Of a stretch of DNA of 40,940 nucleotides, positions 33,301 to 40,714 are shown piece by piece (the stretch's first letter is position 1; each line of letters starts with the position of its first letter). Source of the DNA: an uncultured Clostridia bacterium. Its GTDB lineage: Bacteria > Bacillota > Clostridia > Christensenellales > UBA1242. A model generated the notes under the pieces. It was not told where the DNA came from. It did no database searches and saw only the letters and a list, made by a program, of their open reading frames with translations. The stretch is taken from the NCBI GenBank assembly GCA_947630405.1, contig CANRHL010000006.1, positions 1 to 40,940 on the forward strand, in the 5' to 3' direction. The position numbers and the translations under genes were made by a program.

Positions 33301-35476
33301 CGTTTCAAATTCTAAAAACTACACATTTGTTAACGGGGAAGATAGTCATTTCTTAATCAACAAAAGGCCGGTTACTGTTATAATTTCGGATGCAACCAAA
33401 GTTTACGGCAGTGAAGACCCAACCTACGAATATGAAGTGGAAAACGACATTGAAGGCGAGCGCCTTAGCGCTCAAATTGTGCGCAACTTGGGCGAAAATG
33501 TTGGTTCTTACACTCTTATGTGCAACACCGAACAAGATTCGCCTTACATAATTACATATAAATCGGCAAATTTAATTATAACCCCTTATCACCTCTCAAT
33601 TGGTGCGGAGAATAAAGTTAAAATTTATGGCAACGAAGACCCTGCATTCAGCATTGCAATAACATCGGGCTATTTAAAAAATAATGATAGATTGGAAAAC
33701 ATTGTAAGCGGCACATTAATTCGTGATGAAGGCGAAGAAGCTAACATGTTTTACACAATCCGCGCAAACGACATTTCACTTGGCAACAATTACATAATTG
33801 ACGAGTTCAAAACAGGCACTCTTGAAATTATTAAGCGCAACATCACAATTGCGGCAAATTACACAACCAAAACTTATGGCGAGCCAGACCCAGAAATTAA
33901 ATATACGCTAATAGATAGTTCGCTTGCCTTTAATGATGCAATTCAAGGCGTGCTATCTCGTAAGCCGGGCGCAAATGTGGATAGTTACGAAATAACTTTG
34001 GGCAGCATTTCCTTAAATGATAATTACAACATTAATTTCATTTCCAACACTTTTGAAATTACACAAAAGCAAATTGAAATTGTGCCAATTTCTGCCTACA
34101 AATTCTATGGCGAGTTAGATGCCGAAATTAAATACACCATTGTTGGCAATTTAATTGATGGCGATACCCTACAAGGCAACCTTTATCGAGATAAAGATAA
34201 TTCATTAATTGAGAAAGCGGGCAAATATAAAATTCACTGCGATTTATCTAACCACAACTACGACATCGTTTTTGGCGAGTGGTATTTTGAAATTAAACCA
34301 AGAGAAATTGAAATAACGGCAGATAGTTATGAAATTACCTATGGAGAAACTGAGCCTAAATTAACTTATAAAGTAACGGCGGGTGAAATTTTAAATGGCG
34401 ATAAAATTCAAGGCACGTTAACGAAAAAAGCGGGCATTAACGCCGGCGTTTACGATATTGTAAGCACACTTTATTTGGGCAGAAACTATAGCATTAATTA
34501 CATTAAAGGCACGGTTACAATTAAGCCAAAAGAACTTGTTATTAAAACAACCAACTACACAAAAACCTATGGTCAGCCAGACCCTAACTTTAATTATACA
34601 ATTGTTGAAGGTACATTGATTAATAACGATATCCTCTACGGTGCAGTTTCGCGTGAAAAGGGCGAGGATGTTGGCAGTTATAATCTCGTTGCCAGCGTGT
34701 ATAACGCCAACTATCATGTAACATTGCAACCAGCCACATTAACAATTCAAAAGAAGGATGTTTACATGGTAACCGGCGTTTACAATAAAGTGTTCGATGG
34801 CACAACGGTTGCCTATTTAAAGAACCCTTACATATCTGGAATTATTGATGACGTTTATTTAAGTTATGCGCGCGATAACAGTGCCGAATTTGCTAGTTCA
34901 TCTGTTGGTGTAAACATTCCAGTTAGCGTACATGATATAACCATTGTTGGCATGGGGGCACAAAACTATAATTTAATTTTGCCTAACAATTTAACGGCAG
35001 ATATAACGTTAAAAGAAATCGTCAACCACAATGTTAGTGTTTCGGCAAAAGACCCTGTTTTATATGAGGATTGCGCACTTAATGTTTCTTTAGAAAATGT
35101 AATGCAAAATACTAAAATTCAAAATCACAACGTAGTGCTTAAATATAACATTTGGATTGAAGGCGGAAGTGAAGGCGGTGAGTTAGATAGCGTTTATACA
35201 ATTAAATTTGATGTGCCAAACAAAATATCCAGCAGGAACAACATTTATGTTTATCAAAAGTTGGAGGATGGGAATTTATTGCTAATTCAATGTCAAAAAC
35301 TTGCCAACGGAAGTTTGGTTGTTACATCATCTAATTTGGGCGAATTTTACATAACGGTTGAGGACGAAACTTGGCTGGATTATGCAACATATATATCGCT
35401 AAACATCATTGCAATCTTGTTAATTATCATCTGTTTTGTGGTTATTGTAAAATATCGAAATAAAAACAAAAAATAA
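30329..35476 (+). CDS. Giant YDG/MBG repeat protein with C-terminal membrane anchor
   Basis: The 1,715-aa surface protein has a signal peptide at about 1-31 (MAKHINKILIVLVVLACACLF). Residues about 32-295 are a unique beta-rich region. An InlB/Flg_new-type repeat lies at about 300-370 (FKFVGWYVDGEYKG). Then YDG repeats at about 378-475, 548-635, 775-855 and 1478-1565 (KVYDGTTSARI, KVFDGTTVAYL) alternate with about ten MBG repeats (pattern TYGEPDPEIKYT, GD.L.G.L.R..GE.VG.Y, NYxIxF). It ends with a membrane helix at about 1688-1709 and the basic tail KYRNKNKK, so it is anchored in the cytoplasmic membrane with the repeats outside. AAAAAAGGAG lies 6 nt before the ATG. Last gene of the operon. YDG/MBG domains occur in large adhesin-like proteins; the ligand is unknown. 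Confidence 0.92.
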   Translation: MAKHINKILIVLVVLACACLFFPIKNLTSEAVAIDGVSGNKIVFVGLTGKTPFHYFVDDNDKSTLINATTKDTAKKYYSIVPSGRGDSSGYGEFMPTNDMYSFIEKGILYATASAQVVCGNGTQMTLTISAGEHQQQIIGTGNLSTPMLKIENISDILKISFNATSPSGRCDYVMDEPTIHLYTIIDSVTLNTENQTVSPGQLVKIDAYNDVTSMSGPSGNFKSFSKINHQIEFLFKAEDSTEFVTSLDYVEVVGYNLYILPTAPSTTVTFKVRCKKNSFSDEKIESTNTVTLTIATEKVNVQVLTDFKTSPPAKFVGEGSYGVGKGLNLIQRPNADFKFVGWYVDGEYKGNSNTLHLNATFGQQIYAKYIKSISVESITVASKKYDGTTSIDLENVLVKFSGIEPGHDVGLAGVTYAYDSPNAKKNNTITPTVSSLTLTGENADIYTLKTQVLPSITGEILKRDAYITPEANQKEYGYGDPNFAFTASNLVANESLSGGISREEGEAISKYNFTLGDLNDKNPNYTFTLINNGAQFEITQRTLFLTNVSVSEKVYDGTTSARITAELNNVFNNEDVSVQIVGNYNDKNVGNNKQVTLVSTNLIGRDKNNYVLSKYTETLYGSISPRPVTVKAENYTCVYGDKITLTYTANLLAGDTLDGELAIDNTNAGNHEIKLGTLNNPNYEISFESATCTIKKRTAKVVADAQTKPYGESDPELTYSATNLVIGDSFSGELKREGGEDVGSYKINVGNLYNQNYEIDFKENYLEIKKRKIDALITFLNKVYDGTKNVEYSVTYIENIKNENFELEVSAELSDSNCGIVDVNLKSSQVVGNNWGNYQFTYLPQNTQIEISKRTANVFVDSSSKTYGDVDPAFSYTTTGLVGDDVLDITISRVAGEDVNKYEFYLPDQEAANIRNYKIELAEGFFEIVPKVIRLSIATQSKTFGDPNPKIEFSLMDELCFNDTAESILTGKITREVGERVAIYEYIVSTVSNSKNYTFVNGEDSHFLINKRPVTVIISDATKVYGSEDPTYEYEVENDIEGERLSAQIVRNLGENVGSYTLMCNTEQDSPYIITYKSANLIITPYHLSIGAENKVKIYGNEDPAFSIAITSGYLKNNDRLENIVSGTLIRDEGEEANMFYTIRANDISLGNNYIIDEFKTGTLEIIKRNITIAANYTTKTYGEPDPEIKYTLIDSSLAFNDAIQGVLSRKPGANVDSYEITLGSISLNDNYNINFISNTFEITQKQIEIVPISAYKFYGELDAEIKYTIVGNLIDGDTLQGNLYRDKDNSLIEKAGKYKIHCDLSNHNYDIVFGEWYFEIKPREIEITADSYEITYGETEPKLTYKVTAGEILNGDKIQGTLTKKAGINAGVYDIVSTLYLGRNYSINYIKGTVTIKPKELVIKTTNYTKTYGQPDPNFNYTIVEGTLINNDILYGAVSREKGEDVGSYNLVASVYNANYHVTLQPATLTIQKKDVYMVTGVYNKVFDGTTVAYLKNPYISGIIDDVYLSYARDNSAEFASSSVGVNIPVSVHDITIVGMGAQNYNLILPNNLTADITLKEIVNHNVSVSAKDPVLYEDCALNVSLENVMQNTKIQNHNVVLKYNIWIEGGSEGGELDSVYTIKFDVPNKISSRNNIYVYQKLEDGNLLLIQCQKLANGSLVVTSSNLGEFYITVEDETWLDYATYISLNIIAILLIIICFVVIVKYRNKNKK

Positions 35477-35511
35477 ACATTAAAAATTTAAACAAAACTA
35501 AAACAAAAATA

Positions 35512-35538
35512 AAAAACTCTTCGTAATGAAGAGTTTTT
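35512..35538. terminator. Bidirectional terminator after the giant-protein operon
   Basis: Perfect 11-bp stem AAAAACTCTTC/GAAGAGTTTTT with loop GTAAT, between the convergent MBG gene and the next minus-strand gene. Confidence 0.92.
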
Positions 35539-36589
35539 AATTTTCCAAATTTGTTTCTTCGGTTTTAAGCAATTTTTCACGTAAGATATTCATTGCTTTT
35601 TGTATGTTCGCACTCTTTACAAATTGCATGTCTGAAAATTCAATTTTATCTGAGTTATCGTCTTTAAGTTTTAATTGGTATTTTTTCAATTCTTCAATAG
35701 CGCTTTTATCATATCTATCAACAGTGGAACAAATTGTGCAATAAACCGTTCCTTCTCCGTTTGCATTATAAACAGGAATAAAATAACATTCATCGCCAGA
35801 TTCTTTATATCCCCAAAACGCGTTGCCCACCGCCTCAACATTATCATCAAAGCAGCCATCAAAAAACGCCAAATTGTCCGTTATGTTTTCGCACGAAAGT
35901 ATTGAGCAATCACTATATAAGTAATTAATAAAATCCGCAAAATAATCTTTGGAGGCTTCCGCACCGCTTTCAAAATCTGCACCGGTTAAATAATGCAATT
36001 CAAACAAATTCCCCTCTTCGTTTTCAAACAAAATTGAGAGCAAATATTTATCATATTCGTTACTGCCCTCAAGCATGTTGCACGGAATAAGTGAAAACGA
36101 AATAAGTTTATCAATCTGCCCCACTTCTGTTTCGCATCGAGAAATGGCATCTTCTTCAATGTTGCCAAAAAAGCTTTCAGTTAAAACCTTTATTTCGGCA
36201 TCGGTAATTGTGTCAGTTATAATTTGGCTATCATCTCCAAAACTAAAATCGTTGCCGTTAGCATCAAACACATCTTCCGCAGTGTGTGGGGAGCCGCTTG
36301 GCAATGTGCCATTATATTCGTTTGCTAACATTTTGTTATACGCTAAATAGCCAATAAGGCCACCAGCAAGCACAATTGAAAGGCATTTTAAAAGTGTGCG
36401 CGGCTTTTTCGAAGTTGGCAATTTTTTATTCATCTTTTTTCTTTGCTTTTTTGCGTGTTTGTTTGTCCACACATCATCTGGGAAAAAACCGCCAACCTCA
36501 ATCTGTTGGTTTTGTTCGTTTTCTGGTTCACTTTCAACACCCTGTTGATTATTAATCAATTCTATGGCGGTTTCTACTTTTTGTTTCAT
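35537..36589 (-). CDS. Single-pass membrane protein of unknown function
   Basis: The 350-aa product is not recognised. Residues 1-65 are cytoplasmic in character: acidic at first (about 15-40), then Lys/Arg-rich (KKQRKKMNKKLPTSKKPRT). One membrane helix spans about 66-85 (LLKCLSIVLAGGLIGYLAY). The remaining about 260 residues are acidic and contain a few Cys, consistent with an extracellular domain. The start at MKQKVE is chosen because a longer frame from 36607 would begin inside the -10 element. It is monocistronic and next to the DnaA-box region. It could be a surface or envelope-stress protein, with no real evidence for either. Confidence 0.8.
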   Translation of the reverse strand: MKQKVETAIELINNQQGVESEPENEQNQQIEVGGFFPDDVWTNKHAKKQRKKMNKKLPTSKKPRTLLKCLSIVLAGGLIGYLAYNKMLANEYNGTLPSGSPHTAEDVFDANGNDFSFGDDSQIITDTITDAEIKVLTESFFGNIEEDAISRCETEVGQIDKLISFSLIPCNMLEGSNEYDKYLLSILFENEEGNLFELHYLTGADFESGAEASKDYFADFINYLYSDCSILSCENITDNLAFFDGCFDDNVEAVGNAFWGYKESGDECYFIPVYNANGEGTVYCTICSTVDRYDKSAIEELKKYQLKLKDDNSDKIEFSDMQFVKSANIQKAMNILREKLLKTEETNLEN

Positions 36590-36597
36590 ACATATAT

Positions 36598-36626
36598 TAT
36601 TTACCACAATTTTGAGCTTTTGTCAA
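36598..36626 (-). promoter_or_regulatory. Promoter of the 35537-36589 gene, probably leaderless
   Basis: On the minus strand, perfect -35 TTGACA (36621-36626), 17-bp spacer and -10 TAAATA (36598-36603), then 8 nt to the ATG. No Shine-Dalgarno. Confidence 0.65.
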
Positions 36627-36904
36627 TATGGTTTTGAAATTTTTTTGTTTTTTTGTAGAACCTGTGACAAAACAAAAAATTATTAAAATAAAAAATTAAA
36701 ATAGATAGCAACAATAAATATTGCAAATTATTTTATATTTTCTTAACATCTTAATATTATTAATTTTTATATTTTTTTATTTATTTAATTAAATTTTTTC
36801 ATTTTATATTTTAATTTTTTAATAATTTTTAGTTAAATTTTTCCACAGTTTGTCCACAACATATCCACAAGTTATCCACATACTTTTCCACCAAATGTGG
36901 ATAA
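36627..36904. other. DnaA-box array with AT-rich flank, candidate replication origin or DnaA regulatory site
   Basis: Six DnaA-box-like 9-mers lie within 66 bp. Five are on the plus strand: TTTTCCACA (36839), TTGTCCACA (36850), ATATCCACA (36861), TTATCCACA (36872, perfect consensus) and TTTTCCACC (36884). One perfect box is inverted: TGTGGATAA (36896-36904). The first four start exactly 11 bp apart, one helical turn. The roughly 200 bp to the left (36640-36838) is almost entirely A/T and could be the unwinding element. dnaA and dnaN are not in the window. parAB lies 1.2-3 kb to the right. Confidence 0.75.
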
Positions 36905-36973
36905 ATTTGCCTTAAAATTTAAAAAAACCGCTAAAATAGGTGCGTTTTTGCTATTTTTTAAAAATTTTTATGT

Positions 36974-36979
36974 TATAAT
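36974..36979 (+). promoter_or_regulatory. -10 element of the DHH phosphoesterase gene, probably leaderless
   Basis: Perfect TATAAT ending 6 nt before the ATG at 36986. No clear -35 at 17 bp and no Shine-Dalgarno. Confidence 0.6.
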
Positions 36980-36985
36980 TTTTAT

Positions 36986-37966
36986 ATGAAAAAATATAAT
37001 TTAGAAAAAATAACGGCCGCTAAATCAATCTGTTTAATTGCTCATATCGACCCAGATGTAGATGCAATTTGTAGCATGGTGGTTTTTAAAAAATTTTTAA
37101 TGGACACATTTAATAAAAATAAAATTGATATTTTTGCTGAATGTGATAGCTTGCCAAAAGATTATTTACCATTGCTAGACGGCTGCAAATTTAATCCAAA
37201 GCCGGGTAAATACGATTGTGCAATTATAATGGATTGCCCCAATAGAGATAGAATTGGCATATATCAGCCGCTTTACAATAACGCAAAAATTAAGGGAGTG
37301 ATTGACCACCACGCCACTAACGATTTGCACCCCGACCTTAGAATTGTTGAAATTGTAAGTTCCACTTGCGAAATTTTATACTCTATATTTAAGAAATATA
37401 AATACACTTTAAATGCAAAAATTTGTTCTCGCCTTTATGCCGGATTAATTACCGACACCAACAATTTTTCTGTAGGCGCAATAACAAAAAGAAGTTTTGA
37501 ATTGGCTAGCGCATGCATAAAACACATAAATCCAGTTAATATTTATGATTACTTCTTTTTAAATATCTCATTAAAAAGCCGTATTTTATTTGCTAAGGCA
37601 ATAAACAACATTAATTCATATGAAAATGGCAAAATATTAATTTCTCATATTTCCAAAATAGAGAGCAAAAAACTTAATCTTGTAGATAGTGATTATACAG
37701 GAATAAGTAACCAAATTGCAGGAACAGAAGGCAACAAAATCATTTGCTTTATTCATCCTAAGGGCAATAATTATTATGTCAGCATGCGAGCAAAACCACC
37801 ATATAGTGTTGCAGAAATTGCCAAAAAGCATGGCGGGGGCGGACATGTTGGCGCAGCGGCATATTTATCTAGCGCCAAACCCGAAATTATTGAGCAAGAA
37901 ATCTTAAAAGAATTAACGAAAGAATTACACTCAAAAAAAGAAGGGTCAGAAAGCAATTTATTCTAA
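36986..37966 (+). CDS. nrnA: DHH/DHHA1 family phosphoesterase (NrnA/RecJ-like)
   Basis: A manganese-dependent phosphoesterase of 326 aa, the usual length for NrnA-type oligoribonucleotide or cyclic-dinucleotide hydrolases. Motif I is AHIDPDVDAI (19-28); then IIMDCPNRDRIG; the DHH motif is GVIDHHATND at about 108-117; a further metal-site region is GLITDTNNF. The C-terminal DHHA1 domain has SMRAKPPYSVAEIAKKHGG with GGGH. Likely substrates are nanoRNA, pAp or linear dinucleotides; which one cannot be read from sequence. It sits alone between the DnaA-box array and parB, with a terminator overlapping its stop codon. Confidence 0.88.
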   Translation: MKKYNLEKITAAKSICLIAHIDPDVDAICSMVVFKKFLMDTFNKNKIDIFAECDSLPKDYLPLLDGCKFNPKPGKYDCAIIMDCPNRDRIGIYQPLYNNAKIKGVIDHHATNDLHPDLRIVEIVSSTCEILYSIFKKYKYTLNAKICSRLYAGLITDTNNFSVGAITKRSFELASACIKHINPVNIYDYFFLNISLKSRILFAKAINNINSYENGKILISHISKIESKKLNLVDSDYTGISNQIAGTEGNKIICFIHPKGNNYYVSMRAKPPYSVAEIAKKHGGGGHVGAAAYLSSAKPEIIEQEILKELTKELHSKKEGSESNLF

Positions 37967-37976
37967 CCCTTTTTTA
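37941..37976 (+). terminator. Terminator overlapping the end of nrnA
   Basis: AAGGGTCAGA (37941-37950) pairs with TCTAACCCTT (37962-37971) with one mismatch and is followed by a T run. The stem includes the TAA stop. Confidence 0.75.
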
Positions 37977-38086
37977 TTTTAATATTTTATATTTATTTAA
38001 CTCAATATTATTTAGTTAATTATATTATAAAACCAAATTATATTATAAAATTTAAGTAAATTATATTTTTCTATATAATTTATTTT

Positions 38087-38974
38087 TTATTTTAAGATTA
38101 TATCATAAATTCTATCTAAATCATCTTGAGTGTAATAGTCTATGTAAATTCTTCCCTTTTTGTTGTTACCAATTAGGTTGACCTTTGTTCCCAATTTCCT
38201 TTGAAGTTGATTTACAAATTCTTTTAGTTCATCGGTTGTGGTTGGTTTCGCCTTTTTCTTTTTGCCTTTGCCTAAATAACTTTCAACCTCTCGTTCCAAA
38301 TCTCTAACAGTAAGTTTATCTTTTGCCACCTTTTTAGCCAACATCAATTGTGTTGCGTAGTCACTTACGGCCACCAGCACCTTAGCATGTCCGAATGAAA
38401 CTTTGCCTTTTTCAACAAGTTCAATAACTTCTGGATATAAGGTTAAAATTCTAATAGAATTGGCAATGGCAGAACGGGATTTACCCAACCTTTCAGCCGT
38501 TTTCTCTTGTGTTAAGCCATATTCATCCATCAGCCTTTTAATTCCTTTTGCCATTTCAATAGGGTTTAAATCCTCTCTTTGCAAGTTTTCAATTAAGGCA
38601 ATTTCGGCAATTTGTTTGTTGGTGTATTTCTTAATTATAACATTTACCTTATCTAGCCCCGCCAATTTGCATGCACGGTACCTTCTTTCGCCTGCAATAA
38701 TCATGTAACCCTTATCGGTTTCGTTAACAATAAGTGGTTGAATAAGGCCGTGAATTTTAATACTCTCTGCCAATTCATTTAAGGCTTCACTATCAAAACT
38801 TTTTCTTGGCTGATTAGGGTTTGCATAAATTTTATTTATGTCCACCATCACATCCTCTTTTGAAGTTTCCACTGTTGCTGGTTTTTTACCAGCAGATTTC
38901 ATTTCAGTTTCCTCAATTTCTCTATCATACGATTTTAATAGGCTATCAAGCCCCCTACCCAATCCTGGTTTCAT
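38087..38974 (-). CDS. parB: Chromosome partitioning protein ParB (Spo0J)
   Basis: Binds parS sites and spreads as a CTP-dependent clamp, loading SMC and working with ParA in chromosome segregation. The 295-aa product starts MKPGLGRGLDSLL; then comes the N-terminal CTPase domain with NQPRKSF, GLIQPLIV and GERRYRA; ENLQREDLNPIE follows; then the helix-turn-helix LTQEKTAERLGKSRSAIANS; a Lys-rich linker; and a C-terminal dimerisation region. A longer frame to 39073 would translate both parS sites and lacks a ribosome site, while GGAGG lies 4 nt before the chosen ATG. Downstream of parA in the same orientation. Confidence 0.95.
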   Translation of the reverse strand: MKPGLGRGLDSLLKSYDREIEETEMKSAGKKPATVETSKEDVMVDINKIYANPNQPRKSFDSEALNELAESIKIHGLIQPLIVNETDKGYMIIAGERRYRACKLAGLDKVNVIIKKYTNKQIAEIALIENLQREDLNPIEMAKGIKRLMDEYGLTQEKTAERLGKSRSAIANSIRILTLYPEVIELVEKGKVSFGHAKVLVAVSDYATQLMLAKKVAKDKLTVRDLEREVESYLGKGKKKKAKPTTTDELKEFVNQLQRKLGTKVNLIGNNKKGRIYIDYYTQDDLDRIYDIILK

Positions 38975-38985
38975 CTTTCCTCCTT

Positions 38986-39001
38986 TGTTCCACATGGAAC
39001 A
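38986..39001. promoter_or_regulatory. parS-like site 1
   Basis: TGTTCCACATGGAACA differs from the symmetrical form TGTTCCACGTGGAACA only at the centre (CA for CG). Perfect 7-bp arms. It lies 11 nt upstream of the parB start codon. Confidence 0.85.
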
Positions 39002-39056
39002 TTTAACTAAATTATAATTTAAAAACTTTAAGTTGTCAAACAAATTAAAATAAAAA

Positions 39057-39072
39057 AGTTCCACATGGAACA
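39057..39072. promoter_or_regulatory. parS-like site 2
   Basis: AGTTCCACATGGAACA shares the 14-bp core GTTCCACATGGAAC with site 1, in the same orientation and 71 bp away, just after the parA stop codon. The same CA centre occurs in both. Confidence 0.85.
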
Positions 39073-39079
39073 TTTTTTA

Positions 39080-39841
39080 TTATTGTTTTTTCAAAAACTC
39101 CTCACATAAAGCCCGATATGCTTGCGCACCTTTGCTTTTGTCGTCATATAAAATGATAGGTTTGCCGTGACTAGGACTTTCGGCCAGTCTGATGTTTCGC
39201 GGAATAACGGTATCGTAAACCTTTGGCCCAAAATATTTTCTTATTTCCTCAGCCACCTGAGCAACAAGGTTACTACGGTTATCTTTCATAGTCAGCAACA
39301 CCCCTTCAATTTCTATTTGAGGATTAAGATGTTTTTTTATAAGCCTAATAGTGTTCATAAGTTGTCCTAAGCCAACCAAAGCAAAATACTCACATTGAAT
39401 AGGGATCATAACATTGTCGGTGGCCGTTAAGGCATTAACCGTGAGCAAGCCCAAAGATGGAGGACAATCGATAAATACATAATCGTACTTGGTTTTTAGG
39501 TCTTTTAATGCCTCTTTTAGCACATATTCGCGCTTGTCCATATAAACCAAATCTACCTCTGCGCCCGCCAAATCTACGTTGCTTGGGACAACATCCAAAC
39601 CCTTTAAAACGCTAGGGTAAACGGCCTCTTCCAGCTTAATGTCGCCTAGCAAAACATCGTAAACCGAGTCTTTGTCCTTATCAACATCCACGCCAAGGCT
39701 GGTGCAAGCGTTACCTTGTGGGTCCATATCAATTAAAAGCACACGTTTTCCCTTATCTGCCAAATAACTTGCAAGGTTCACACATGTGGTGGTTTTGCCA
39801 ACGCCGCCCTTTTGGTTGGCAACTGATATAACTTTTACCAT
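39080..39841 (-). CDS. parA: Chromosome partitioning ATPase ParA (Soj)
   Basis: A deviant-Walker ATPase that forms nucleoid-bound dimers and acts with ParB in origin segregation and replication control. The 253-aa product has KGGVGKTT at 11-18 (with the signature first lysine), VLLIDMDPQGNACTSLG (Walker A' region), YVFIDCPPSLGLLTVNAL (Walker B) and VIPRNIRLAESPSHGKP near the C-terminus. It is the short chromosomal Soj type without an N-terminal DNA-binding domain. TAGGAG lies 6 nt before the ATG. parB follows after 105 bp containing both parS-like sites. Confidence 0.96.
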   Translation of the reverse strand: MVKVISVANQKGGVGKTTTCVNLASYLADKGKRVLLIDMDPQGNACTSLGVDVDKDKDSVYDVLLGDIKLEEAVYPSVLKGLDVVPSNVDLAGAEVDLVYMDKREYVLKEALKDLKTKYDYVFIDCPPSLGLLTVNALTATDNVMIPIQCEYFALVGLGQLMNTIRLIKKHLNPQIEIEGVLLTMKDNRSNLVAQVAEEIRKYFGPKVYDTVIPRNIRLAESPSHGKPIILYDDKSKGAQAYRALCEEFLKKQ

Positions 39842-39985
39842 AAACTTCTCCTAACAATATAATACTTAATTTTTAAAAAAATTGCAATTATTTATTGAAA
39901 AATTACCGATTTTTAACAAAATTAAGCCAATTTTTAATAAATTTTAATGAAATTTTTTAAATTTTGCAATTCAATTTTTATTTTC

Positions 39986-40014
39986 TTGACAAAACCCGGA
40001 TTGTTTTTTATTAT
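39986..40014 (+). promoter_or_regulatory. Promoter of the COG2426 gene
   Basis: Perfect -35 TTGACA at 39986-39991, 17-bp spacer, -10 TATTAT at 40009-40014. A second -10-like TAAAAT at 40050-40055 lies 6 nt before the ATG and would give a leaderless transcript. No Shine-Dalgarno is visible, so which start is used is unclear. Confidence 0.6.
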
Positions 40015-40061
40015 AAAAATACACTATAATAAAATTTGTTAATTAATAGTAAAATATATTT

Positions 40062-40703
40062 ATGACCGAGTTTTTAAACAATCTATTTGCCAACGTTTTC
40101 GGCGAAAACATAATTTTGGCAACAATATTAATTTCAATGGTTCCAATAATAGAGTTGCGCGGAGCCATTCCTTTTGCAACCAGCACGGGCTTTTGGGGTA
40201 ATATTGCAATGGACAATTGGACGGCGTTTGGCTGGAGCCTACTCGGCAGTTCGTTAATTGTGCCGCTTGTTGCTTTAATATTTATTCCTATAATAAATTG
40301 GCTAAAGAAAATTAAACTATTTAAAAAGTTGGCGCTAGCAATTGAAAATAGGGTAAAGAGCAAAAGCGAAAAAATAAACGGCGCAGATGAAAATATTAAA
40401 AAGTTTTCTTTGGCGTGGTGGAAAATGGTGCTTGCCGTGTTCGCGTTTGTTGCCGTGCCGCTGCCTTTCACGGGCGTGTGGACGGGCACTTGCGTTGCCG
40501 TGTTCCTCGGGCTAGACTATGTGACCACATGTTTATCGGTAATTTCCGGCAATTTTGTTGCGGGCATTTTAATAACATTAATTTTGCAATTTTTCCCGTG
40601 GTTAAATGATTATTTATTTTACATTTTTATAATTTTGATTTTTGTAATTATAATTGTTGAAATTATTAGGCATTTTGTTAAGAAAAAGAAAGGCAATAAT
40701 TAA
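40062..40703 (+). CDS. COG2426/PF06695 small multidrug export protein family
   Basis: The 213-aa integral membrane protein has about five or six hydrophobic segments, roughly at 15-40, 58-84, 120-146, 155-180 and 182-205. Family-like motifs are PIIELRGAIPFA near the N-terminus and AVPLPFTGVWTG in the middle, both with conserved prolines that suggest re-entrant loops. A basic cytoplasmic stretch lies at about 86-115. The family name refers to putative export; the function is not firmly established. It is inserted, in opposite orientation, between rsmG and parA, which are usually neighbours. Confidence 0.85.
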   Translation: MTEFLNNLFANVFGENIILATILISMVPIIELRGAIPFATSTGFWGNIAMDNWTAFGWSLLGSSLIVPLVALIFIPIINWLKKIKLFKKLALAIENRVKSKSEKINGADENIKKFSLAWWKMVLAVFAFVAVPLPFTGVWTGTCVAVFLGLDYVTTCLSVISGNFVAGILITLILQFFPWLNDYLFYIFIILIFVIIIVEIIRHFVKKKKGNN

Positions 40704-40714
40704 CCTTTCTTTTT
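40683..40714. terminator. Bidirectional terminator
   Basis: Stem AAAAAGAAAGG/CCTTTCTTTTT with a 10-nt loop lies between the convergent COG2426 gene and rsmG. Confidence 0.85.
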
